Under the pieces are notes generated by a model. That model was not told the origin of the DNA. It searched no databases and was given only the letters and a program-made list of their open reading frames with translations. Below, piece after piece: positions 1 to 5,472 of a DNA stretch of 9,166 bases. Made by a program: the position numbers and the translations under genes. Source of the stretch: an uncultured Collinsella sp. (GTDB taxonomy: Bacteria > Actinomycetota > Coriobacteriia > Coriobacteriales > Coriobacteriaceae); contig URNK01000066.1 in assembly GCA_900549195.1 (NCBI GenBank), positions 1-9,166 on the forward strand. Reading direction: 5' to 3'. Position 1 is the first letter of the stretch. Every line of letters begins with the position of its first letter.

Positions 1-1
1 G

Positions 2-862
2 CACAAGCTGATCGCCGCTACCCAGGACATCATCGCTGCCGATGGTCCGTCCGATGAGCTCAAGGCTGCCGGCCAGGCTTGGATCGACTCCGTCAACGAC
101 GCCGAGGCCTCCAAGACCGCTGCCGCTGCCTACGTTGCCGAGCTCGAGAAGTGCGGCTGTGACGCTTCCAAGGCGATCCTCGCCGACAAGGCTTACCTCA
201 CCAAGAAGTCCTTCTGGATCTTCGGCGGCGACGGTTGGGCCTACGACATCGGCTTCGGCGGCCTGGACCACGTCCTGGCTTCCGGCCACAACGTCAACGT
301 CTTCGTCTTCGACACCGAGGTTTACTCCAACACCGGTGGTCAGGCCTCCAAGGCTTCGAACCTGGGCCAGGTCGCCCAGTTCGCCGCTGCCGGTAAGGTG
401 ACCAAGAAGAAGTCCCTGGCCGAGATTGCCATGAGCTACGGCTACGTCTACGTGGCGCAGGTCGCCATGGGCGCCAACCCGGCTCAGACCCTCAAGGCCA
501 TCCACGAGGCCGAGGCCTACGACGGCCCGTCCCTCATCATCGGCTACAGCCCCTGCGAGATGCACTCCATCAAGAAGGGCGGCATGCAGAACTGCCAGGC
601 CGAGATGAAGAAGGCCGTCGAGTGCGGTTACTGGAACCTCTTCCGCTTCAACCCCGAGGCTGCTGCCGGCAAGAAGTTCTCGCTCGATTCCAAGGAGCCC
701 GCGGGCGGCTATCAGGAGTTCCTGATGAACGAGGCCCGTTACGCTTCGCTGACGCGTTCCTTCCCCGAGCGCGCCGAGGAGCTCTTCAAGGAGAACGAGC
801 AGGCCGCTATGGACCGCTACGCTCACCTGCTGAAGCTCAAGACGGTGTACAACGAGGCCTAG
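2..862 (+). CDS. nifJ: Pyruvate:ferredoxin (flavodoxin) oxidoreductase, C-terminal part (5' truncated by window)
   Basis: The reading frame is open from base 2 to the TAG at 860-862 and gives the last 286 residues of a protein that is normally about 1,180 residues long. Residues 75-118 contain the thiamine-diphosphate-binding core of the NifJ family: GGDGWAYDIGFGG, then DTEVYSNTGGQASKA. A Cys at residue 185, in IIGYSPCEMHS, fits the last ligand of the proximal 4Fe-4S cluster; the other ligands lie upstream of the window. The enzyme is cytoplasmic and oxidises pyruvate with CoA to acetyl-CoA and CO2, reducing ferredoxin or flavodoxin, which is the usual anaerobic route from pyruvate. Codons are almost all C- or G-ending in the preferred set, which suggests high expression. 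It ends 51 nt before a strong terminator, so it is the last gene of its transcript. The identity is secure; only the start and the N-terminal domains cannot be seen. Confidence 0.96.
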   Translation, partial: HKLIAATQDIIAADGPSDELKAAGQAWIDSVNDAEASKTAAAAYVAELEKCGCDASKAILADKAYLTKKSFWIFGGDGWAYDIGFGGLDHVLASGHNVNVFVFDTEVYSNTGGQASKASNLGQVAQFAAAGKVTKKKSLAEIAMSYGYVYVAQVAMGANPAQTLKAIHEAEAYDGPSLIIGYSPCEMHSIKKGGMQNCQAEMKKAVECGYWNLFRFNPEAAAGKKFSLDSKEPAGGYQEFLMNEARYASLTRSFPERAEELFKENEQAAMDRYAHLLKLKTVYNEA

Positions 863-872
863 GTCTCTCACC

Positions 873-997
873 GCAGGATCTGAGGGCTGACCTTCGCGGA
901 CGTCCTCGGACATGAAAGAACCCCCGCTGCGCACTACGTGCGGCGGGGGTTCTTTCGTCCTGCGGAGTGTCCGCGAAGGTCAGCCCCCAGATCCTGC
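873..997. repeat. Long imperfect inverted repeat enclosing the nifJ terminator
   Basis: The arm at 873-901 is the reverse complement of 969-997 at 28 of 29 positions; both carry the core GCGAAGGTCAGCCC or its complement. The segments between the arms and the terminator stem (902-913 and 957-968) are also partly complementary, so 873-997 is one near-palindrome of about 125 nt centred on the terminator loop. An 11-nt direct repeat, ACGTCCTCGGA, lies at 900-910 and again at 1005-1015. The transcript could fold into one very long hairpin. Confidence 0.85.
914..956 (+). terminator. Rho-independent terminator of nifJ (near-symmetric, possibly bidirectional)
   Basis: A 14-bp perfect stem pairs GAAAGAACCCCCGC (914-927) with GCGGGGGTTCTTTC (943-956). 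Inside it, after a TG bulge, CGCAC (930-934) pairs with GTGCG (938-942) around a TAC loop. The 3' side ends in TTCTTTC, and because the stem is palindromic the same U-rich end appears on the other strand. Confidence 0.9.
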
Positions 998-1029
998 TAC
1001 GACTACGTCCTCGGATTGTGTGGCTGAAT

Positions 1030-1183
1030 GGATGACGTGGCTGTGGGGGCCTTTTGTCCCCTTCGCTGTTTCGCGGCTTTGCCGCGAAACCACGCGTCAC
1101 TTTGGGGATGGATGGGGGGCGTGGCTGTTGCAACGCCTTATCCCTTTGCTTTTTCGCGCCTTTGGCGCGAAACGCGCAGCACT
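1030..1183. repeat. Two degenerate copies of a ~70-nt unit, each with a REP-like hairpin
   Basis: Copy A (about 1030-1101) and copy B (about 1111-1183) align along their length. Each starts with GGATG and CGTGGCTGT, passes through a GCCTT..TCCC..GCT stretch, has a central hairpin, and ends CACT. The hairpins are GTTTCGCGGC/GCCGCGAAAC (1068-1077 and 1081-1090) and TTTCGCGCC/GGCGCGAAA (1152-1160 and 1164-1172), both with a TTT loop. The base-pair swap inside the stem (GGC/GCC against GCC/GGC) keeps pairing. No convincing gene lies in 1000-1280. This resembles intergenic REP-type repeats; the assignment is inference. Confidence 0.7.
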
Positions 1184-1189
1184 ATGGAA

Positions 1190-1225
1190 AGGGCTGGGGA
1201 CGCTGTTGTTGGCGTCTCCAGCCCT
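1190..1225 (-). terminator. Terminator for the minus-strand operon
   Basis: AGGGCTGGGGACGC (1190-1203) pairs with GCGTCTCCAGCCCT (1212-1225), with one G-U pair and an 8-nt loop. Read on the minus strand the stem is followed by TTTCC, whereas on the plus strand no T-rich stretch follows. It lies 55 nt past the stop of the 1281-1805 gene, fitting the end of that operon. Confidence 0.7.
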
Positions 1226-1280
1226 CTGATTGCTACTTTGGGTTCCGTGGTGGGACCATGTTGGTGCTACCTGGCTGTTT

Positions 1281-1805
1281 TTACCTTGTCTCGCCGCTCT
1301 CTGTGCGCAGGCGGTAGCCGTGGACGAGGTCGCTAATAGCCGGCCAGGGAATCTGGCGGTCGACCCAAAATTGGAGCTGGACCAGATAGCGCTCGGTGGC
1401 GCGGGTGAGGGCTGCAAACTGTTCGTGAGTCTCTACCTGGGCGTAGAGGTCGCGGCTGTGGGCGAGGATTGCCGTGGTGTCATCCATTTTGCCGGTGACG
1501 TCGAAGGCGCCCGAGAACCAGTCGCACAGGCGCGCGGCGCTGTTGTTGATCGTTGCGAGGTCGGCGGTGCCGTCGTTGGCGTTTTCGTTGGCCTGGGCTC
1601 GCAGGAGGGAGAGGGCGTCGGCGGCGTTCATACAGTAGCCGACGGTGAAGTTCCAGACGGCGAATTCGCGGCCTGTGTCGAGCTTGCGGCGGCGCATGTA
1701 GTCGATATCGCGCGGTTCCTCGAGCATCATTTGGTCGGCGAGGGCCTCAAGTGCAGTGGTGTACTCGGCCAGGTCGAGTGCGAGCAGGGTGTTGATATCC
1801 ATCAT
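1281..1805 (-). CDS. Hypothetical helical protein, second gene of the DUF3830-like operon
   Basis: This encodes 174 residues from the ATG at 1805-1803 to the TAA at 1283-1281. I do not recognise the family. There is no signal peptide or membrane segment. The sequence looks mostly alpha-helical, with hydrophobic-rich helices such as INTLLALDLAEYTTALEALA (residues 4-23), a central FAVWNFTVGYCMNAADALSLL (48-68, described by its W51, Y57 and C58), LCDWFSGAF (93-101) and a C-terminal YLVQLQFWVDRQIPWPAI. The start is supported by GGAGG, which sits in the last codons of the upstream gene 7 nt before the ATG; the reading frame itself is open further upstream, but there it overlaps that gene. The second ATG (1802-1800) is an equal alternative start. 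The 2-nt gap to the upstream stop implies translational coupling, so it probably works with the DUF3830-like protein. Codon use is less biased than in nifJ or arcC. Confidence 0.78.
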   Translation of the reverse strand: MMDINTLLALDLAEYTTALEALADQMMLEEPRDIDYMRRRKLDTGREFAVWNFTVGYCMNAADALSLLRAQANENANDGTADLATINNSAARLCDWFSGAFDVTGKMDDTTAILAHSRDLYAQVETHEQFAALTRATERYLVQLQFWVDRQIPWPAISDLVHGYRLRTESGETR

Positions 1806-1807
1806 CT

Positions 1808-2224
1808 TTAGGCCTCCGCTTCGATCTCGACGATTTCGTTTTTGATGTACATGCCCTGGTTGTCCCAGACATTGCGGCAAGCAATGGCAAAGCGCTCGCG
1901 GTCGGCTTCGCAGATGCGGGCGAACATGTTGCAGGTGCCAAAGGGCTCGCACACGTCAAAGAAGATGCAGATTGACGACCATCCGCCATACCAGCTCACG
2001 GCGCCCGCCGGCTCGTGAAAGACGGGGTTCTCGATGTGCTCGTAATTGGCGATGGGGCCCGATACGGGATAGGTTACCTCGGCATCGCAGATCTTGGCCG
2101 AAAAGATACGTGACTCGACCGGACAGGACGATTCGAACAGCTTGCATGCTTCGGGAGCCTTGTCCCAGAGCATGTCGGCGAGAAACGTCTCGCCATTCAG
2201 AGTGATCTTGAGCATTTTTGTCAT
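1808..2224 (-). CDS. DUF3830-like protein (cyclophilin-like fold)
   Basis: This encodes 138 residues from the ATG at 2224-2222 to the TAA at 1810-1808. The start is chosen because AGGAGG lies 8 nt upstream; the frame is open to 2311 but those codons carry the leader and its Shine-Dalgarno site. The pattern fits my recollection of DUF3830: a short beta start (MLKITLNGETFLADML), then DKAPEACKLFESSCPVESRI, AEVTYPV, ENPVFHEPAGAVSWYGG, a hydrophobic strand with FGTCNMFARI, and FAIACRNVWDNQG near the end. The length also fits (roughly 140-160 residues). That family has a small cyclophilin-like barrel and no established biochemical function, so none is claimed. It is cytoplasmic by appearance, and rich in Cys (about eight), with no CxxC pair. 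It is the first gene of a two-gene operon. Presence of the gene is firm; the family name is probable, not certain. Confidence 0.72.
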   Translation of the reverse strand: MTKMLKITLNGETFLADMLWDKAPEACKLFESSCPVESRIFSAKICDAEVTYPVSGPIANYEHIENPVFHEPAGAVSWYGGWSSICIFFDVCEPFGTCNMFARICEADRERFAIACRNVWDNQGMYIKNEIVEIEAEA

Positions 2225-2310
2225 AGTAAGGACCTCCTCAATCCGTCGCTCAAGGGGCTCGCTGGCGGATAAGGAGAAGACAGCGGCGGGGTCGCCGAAC
2301 CCAAACTTCA

Positions 2311-2326
2311 CGACAGATCTCTGTCG
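2311..2326. promoter_or_regulatory. Perfect dyad upstream of the DUF3830-like operon
   Basis: CGACAGA and TCTGTCG form 7-nt inverted arms around a 2-nt centre, 87 nt upstream of the 2224 start. This is the size of a typical repressor site or a small hairpin in the leader. No regulator gene is adjacent, so function is inferred only from symmetry and position. Confidence 0.4.
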
Positions 2327-2366
2327 CCCCAGCCCGCGCTGTTCTTCGCTAAAGTACCATGCCGCA

Positions 2367-2380
2367 ATTGCGCGCGCAAT
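2367..2380. promoter_or_regulatory. 14-nt perfect palindrome ATTGCGCGCGCAAT
   Basis: The palindrome ATTGCGCGCGCAAT lies about 140 nt upstream of the DUF3830-like start. On the minus strand a weak promoter can be drawn across it: TTGCGC as -35, 17 nt, then TACTTT as -10 (2346-2351), each matching only 3 of 6 consensus bases. It may be an operator. The alternating CG core may also be chance in GC-rich DNA. Confidence 0.35.
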
Positions 2381-2754
2381 ATCAGTTTTTGATTTTCTGG
2401 AAGCGGCAATCGACGAGACGGCTCGCCGGCTGCCGGCCGACGCGCGGCAAAGGCACTCGTCTATTCCTTAAGTTGGATGAAAAACGCCATGTTATTGCAG
2501 GGCTGCATACTCGTCCAATAAGTGCATAGAATCTCGTATAGTGCGAGTAAGATTTTGCGCTGTCTGTTTTATGTTTAGCAAAGATATAGTTTGCATAATC
2601 TGGTCTAATCCCTGCTCTATTAAAATAAAGTTGCACGTAAATGACGTAGATATGCTTGAGCTGGGTTTCTTTACGCTGAGCGGGTAAAAGCGACCGTTCA
2701 CCGTTCAACTATTTTCAAAATGAATAAAATGAGCGATAAAGAGAATATAAACCT
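2381..2754. other. Intergenic region, AT-rich from about 2465, no supported gene
   Basis: From about 2465 to 2790 the DNA is visibly AT-rich against the GC-rich surroundings, with runs such as TATTAAAATAAAG and GAGAATATAAACC. Reading frames on the minus strand here have only TTG or GTG starts, no Shine-Dalgarno site and AT-driven composition, so I call no gene. A tandem heptamer, ACCGTTC twice, lies at 2693-2706. The stretch presumably holds the promoter of carbamate kinase, but no hexamer pair with good spacing stands out. Confidence 0.55.
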
Positions 2755-2790
2755 TAATAAACTCGCGTATCGCACGGGCGCGGGTTATTA
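2755..2790 (+). promoter_or_regulatory. Hairpin in the carbamate kinase leader
   Basis: TAATAA-A-CTCGCG (2755-2767) pairs with CGCGGGTTATTA (2779-2790): twelve pairs including one T-G, one bulged A and an 11-nt loop. It ends 36 nt before the ATG of carbamate kinase and has no following T-run, so it is not a terminator. It could be an operator or a leader structure; that is inference. Confidence 0.45.
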
Positions 2791-2826
2791 ATGGGTTGTA
2801 GGCCTTTTACAGAAAGGATTCCAGCA

Positions 2827-3789
2827 ATGTCTAAGCCTCTTGGCAAGCCCGATCGTATCGTCGTCGCCCTTGGCGGCAACGCCCTCGGCAACAACCCCGT
2901 TGAGCAGATCGAGGCCGTGAGCAACACCGCTCACGCTCTCCTCGGCCTGATCGAGCAGGGCAACGAGATCATCATCACCCACGGCAACGGTCCGCAGGTC
3001 GGCATGATCCAGAACGCCTTCGCCGCCGCCCACGACGCCATCGGCACCCCCGAGATGCCGCTGCCCGAGTGCGGCGCCATGTCCCAGGGCTACATTGGCT
3101 ATCACCTGCAGCAGGGCATTGGCCGCGAGATGCACAAGCGCTATAAGCGTTGGCACGCCGCCACCGTCGTCACCCAGATCGAGTGCGACCCGGACGACCC
3201 CGCGTTCAAGAACCCGACCAAGCCGATCGGCCCCTTCTACACCGAGGAGCAGGCCAAGGAGTTCATGGCCGAGGATCCCTCCAAGGTCTTCGTCGAGGAT
3301 TCCGGTCGCGGCTGGCGTCGCGTCGTCGCTTCCCCCGATCCCAAGAAGATCGTCGAGGCCGACTCCATCCTCAACCTGCTCGACAACGAGTTCATCGTCA
3401 TCGCCTGCGGTGGCGGCGGCATCCCCGTCGTCCGCGACTATGAGAACAAGGGCTGCTACAAGGGCGTCCCCGCCGTCATCGACAAGGACCTGGGCGGCGA
3501 GCTGCTGGCCGAGGACTGCGACGCTGACGTTCTGTTCCTGCTGACCGCCGTTGAGCATGTCGCCATCAACTTTGGCAAGCCCAACCAGGAGGAGCTCGAG
3601 GACATCACCGCCGACGAGGCCGAGCGCCTGGCCGACGAGGGCCAGTTCGGCAAGGGTTCCATGGAGCCCAAGGTCCGCGCCGCCATCAAGTTCGCCCGTT
3701 CCCGCAAGGGCCGCACCTGCATCATCGGCGCCCTGGACAAGGCCGCCGAGACCATGGCCGGCCTCTCCGGTACCCGCATCCACGAGTAG
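2827..3789 (+). CDS. arcC: Carbamate kinase
   Basis: The protein has 320 residues, close to the usual ~310 of the family. It is a cytoplasmic amino-acid-kinase-fold enzyme interconverting carbamate plus ATP with carbamoyl phosphate plus ADP; in catabolism it runs towards ATP, with release of ammonia and CO2. Family motifs in order are IVVALGGNAL (11-20), THGNGPQVGM (51-60), the MSQGYIGY segment (85-92), VIACGGGGIPV (191-201), AVIDKDLGGELLA (216-228), LTAVEHVAINFGKP (239-252) and GSMEPKV (277-283). The ATG at 2827 is preferred over the in-frame ATG at 2791, because AGAAAGGA (2811-2818) lies 8 nt upstream and family similarity begins just after it. The gene stands alone between a 600-nt leader region and its own terminator: no arginine deiminase, ornithine, putrescine or oxamate carbamoyltransferase is next to it. 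Codons are strongly biased, suggesting high expression. Confidence 0.96.
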   Translation: MSKPLGKPDRIVVALGGNALGNNPVEQIEAVSNTAHALLGLIEQGNEIIITHGNGPQVGMIQNAFAAAHDAIGTPEMPLPECGAMSQGYIGYHLQQGIGREMHKRYKRWHAATVVTQIECDPDDPAFKNPTKPIGPFYTEEQAKEFMAEDPSKVFVEDSGRGWRRVVASPDPKKIVEADSILNLLDNEFIVIACGGGGIPVVRDYENKGCYKGVPAVIDKDLGGELLAEDCDADVLFLLTAVEHVAINFGKPNQEELEDITADEAERLADEGQFGKGSMEPKVRAAIKFARSRKGRTCIIGALDKAAETMAGLSGTRIHE

Positions 3790-3811
3790 CCTCTACTCCA
3801 TTGCCTCTCTC

Positions 3812-3835
3812 GTGGGCGCCAGGCAAGGCGCCCAC
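3812..3835 (+). other. Hairpin after carbamate kinase
   Basis: GTGGGCGCC (3812-3820) pairs perfectly with GGCGCCCAC (3827-3835) around AGGCAA. No T-run follows; it precedes the terminator and may protect the 3' end of the mRNA. Confidence 0.6.
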
Positions 3836-3854
3836 AAACTAGCCTCTCTTCATG

Positions 3855-3887
3855 AGCCCCGCAGTCCGCTCCGACTGCGGGGCTTTT
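3855..3887 (+). terminator. Rho-independent terminator of carbamate kinase
   Basis: AGCCCCGCAGTC (3855-3866) pairs perfectly with GACTGCGGGGCT (3873-3884) around a 6-nt loop, and TTTT (3884-3887) follows on the plus strand. It lies 65 nt after the carbamate kinase stop. Confidence 0.9.
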
Positions 3888-3896
3888 GCTATTCAC

Positions 3897-4081
3897 CTAG
3901 TCATTGGGGACGTTCTTAAATGGCTAGCCAAAAGGGACACTCTTGCCGCGGACAAACCCGGCACATGGGGGGCGTTCCTTTCCTGTCGGCAGCTTGGGAC
4001 AGTCCTTTTCGACAGCGCGAGCGGTCGTCTACAAAGGCCGTCCCCAACGAGCACTCATTTAAGTCTGTCCCCAATGACTAG
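3897..4081. mobile_element. ~185-bp non-coding MITE-like or RAYT-type element with inverted-repeat ends
   Basis: The first 26 nt (3897-3922) and the last 26 nt (4056-4081) are reverse complements at 23 of 26 positions, with three adjacent mismatches. Both tips read CTAGTCATTGGGGAC inward. Inside, the GGGAC core recurs: AAAGGGACAC at 3931, TTGGGACAGTCCTTTT at 3995-4010, and the reverse form AAAGGCCGTCCCCAA at 4033-4047. The last two pair with each other, giving nested inverted repeats. No reading frame in it encodes a transposase. Structure is seen directly. Classing it as a non-autonomous element moved in trans, possibly by a REP-associated tyrosine transposase, is inference from repeat architecture. 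It lies between a terminator and the 3' end of a minus-strand gene. Confidence 0.7.
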
Positions 4082-5112
4082 TAGTAGGCCCACATGGCTT
4101 CGACTTCGTTAAGGACCTCTACGACGCCCCAGCGGCGGGCGCTGCGGCTGGCCGAGTTGGGGTCGTAGACGCCAATCTGGTCGGCGTCGTCAATACCGTA
4201 AAGCACAATGTAGTGGCCCACGTTGGTAAAGGTGCCCGGCCGAACGGCGGCGATGACGGGCGCTCCCGAACGCAGCGCCTGAGTCATCGAGTCGCGATCG
4301 TTATGGAGCTCCGTTCCGTTAAGTCCCAACTGCCACGCGCCGCTCGTCATAAACGACCATTCGGTTGCACCGGTGGGGGCGTAATTGCCCGCCTCGGAAA
4401 GTGCGCACATATCGACGGGGGTCATATCGGTGCGTCCCGTCTTAAAGATATAGACCATGGTGAGGCACGTGGGCCCGCAGGCATTTTGGCGGATGGTGCC
4501 GCCGGCGTAAGGCAGCTCAGACCACGCAGGGTCGATCTGATAGATATGGGGCATCGTGCCGGCTTGCCATTGCGAGCGCGGGGTCGAAAAGGCGAAAGAA
4601 TAACCGGGCGCGACGGGGGCCTTGAGCAGCTTGTCCTCGGTGGTGGGCTCGAGACCGGCCGAGCCGTGGGACATACAGGAGCTCATAAGCACAAAGACCA
4701 GACAGGTAAGGATAGAGCACAGTGCGAGGCGAAGTCGACGAGCCGGCAGGGCGGGGGCATTCACGTGCGATGTCGAGCGGTAAGGCTTGCCGTCGCGTCC
4801 GCCTTGGGGATGCGAAAAGAAGCGGTTGATATGGATGCCGGGCTGACGTACGCCGTTGCGGCGCAGCTGCGGAACCTCGGCCTGACGCTGTCGAGTGCGC
4901 GCGCCCAAGCGGCTATCTTGCTGCGCGCTTGTGCCCATGCTCGGACGGCCACTCTGCCGCGTTCTGCTTGTCTGCTGCCGAGACGAAGGCCTGGGTTGCT
5001 CTTGAGGGCGTTGCGGATTGCTGCTTGTGGCACTTCCGGGCGTCGGCGTGGTACGGCCAGCAAGGCGAACGCTTTGTCGCCGTTGATCACCGTCGTTGTA
5101 TCCGTATGCCAT
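4078..5112 (-). CDS. Membrane-anchored C39/papain-like cysteine peptidase family protein
   Basis: The protein has 344 residues. Residues 1-125 are hydrophilic, rich in Arg, Gln, Ser and Pro, and probably disordered. Residues 127-148 form one hydrophobic segment (LRLALCSILTCLVFVLM). The rest is an extracytoplasmic C39_2-like domain: IYQIDPAWSELPY (190-202), NACGPTCLTMV (210-220) with likely catalytic Cys212, VGHYIVLYGIDD (298-309) with His300, and YDPNS (316-320) with Asp317. The triad supports a cysteine hydrolase outside the membrane, perhaps acting on peptide or cell-wall substrates; the true substrate is unknown. The ATG at 5112-5110 is chosen for the full frame, with AAGGCGG a few bases upstream. 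A GTG at codon 117 would instead give a classical lipoprotein signal peptide ending at MSSC146, but it lacks a Shine-Dalgarno site. The stop codon lies within the tip of the 3897-4081 element, so the natural C-terminus may have been altered. Confidence 0.85.
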   Translation of the reverse strand: MAYGYNDGDQRRQSVRLAGRTTPTPGSATSSNPQRPQEQPRPSSRQQTSRTRQSGRPSMGTSAQQDSRLGARTRQRQAEVPQLRRNGVRQPGIHINRFFSHPQGGRDGKPYRSTSHVNAPALPARRLRLALCSILTCLVFVLMSSCMSHGSAGLEPTTEDKLLKAPVAPGYSFAFSTPRSQWQAGTMPHIYQIDPAWSELPYAGGTIRQNACGPTCLTMVYIFKTGRTDMTPVDMCALSEAGNYAPTGATEWSFMTSGAWQLGLNGTELHNDRDSMTQALRSGAPVIAAVRPGTFTNVGHYIVLYGIDDADQIGVYDPNSASRSARRWGVVEVLNEVEAMWAYY

Positions 5113-5130
5113 TCGTACCGCCTTGTCTCA

Positions 5131-5159
5131 TGTATAACCTGTCTATCCTACAAAAAAGA
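5131..5159 (-). promoter_or_regulatory. Candidate promoter of the C39-like gene
   Basis: On the minus strand TATACA (5136-5131) is a good -10 hexamer 18 nt before the start codon. The hexamer 17 nt further upstream (TCTTTT) is a poor -35. If used, the leader is very short. Confidence 0.35.
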
Positions 5160-5472
5160 TGTGCAACAAATGGGTCTGCGCGTCAAAAGCTCGGTAAACG
5201 GTACGAAAGGCGCAAAACACACGGCCTCAAAAACATCTCTATATGCGTCCGATGAACGTACGCCCGTCGGACGGGCGGCAACAATGAACGGCAAACCGTG
5301 CCGTTCGTCCCAAAAACGGCGCCGCTCATATGCGAGTTCGGCCTTCGGTCGAGCCATGGGCGGCCATGCTGCGCCAAGGCCGTATCTTAAAGCCACGAAA
5401 TAAAAGAGCGCGGCAAAACAGACCGCGCAAGGGGTGACGTCAAGGGGCGTCAAAAAGGAAAGGAGGGGAACA
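5160..5472. other. Divergent intergenic region upstream of the permease, several hairpins
   Basis: No supported gene lies here. Perfect stems are CGCCCG/CGGGCG (5261-5266, 5272-5277), GAACGGCA/TGCCGTTC (5286-5293, 5299-5306) and GCGCGG/CCGCGC (5408-5413, 5423-5428). None is followed by a T-run, and they do not match a riboswitch class I can name. The region must carry the permease promoter, but I could not fix its hexamers. The permease Shine-Dalgarno site AGGAGG is at 5461-5466. Confidence 0.5.

Noticed and set aside
873..997. Possible riboswitch or CRISPR-like repeat
   Set aside because: It is a single inverted structure after a stop codon, with no spaced repeat array and no downstream gene on the same strand to control.
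912..1336. Overlapping ~100-codon frames in both directions over the nifJ 3' region
   Set aside because: They run through the terminator, the inverted repeat and the REP-like hairpins, and start without ribosome sites.
2382..2708. Small minus-strand frames in the AT-rich intergenic region
   Set aside because: They begin with TTG or GTG without a Shine-Dalgarno site, and the sequences change character across the GC/AT boundary, as expected for non-coding DNA.
2788..3783. 331-codon minus-strand frame antisense to carbamate kinase
   Set aside because: Same codon-bias shadow effect; there is no ribosome site and the composition is repetitive, against an unambiguous kinase on the plus strand.
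3897..4081. Possible attachment site or integron attC-like site
   Set aside because: No integrase gene or cassette structure is visible, and the internal repetition of the end motif fits a small inverted-repeat element better.
4213..5403. 396-codon plus-strand frame over the C39-like gene
   Set aside because: The minus-strand gene has catalytic motifs and a membrane segment. This frame is Arg/Gly-rich without motifs.
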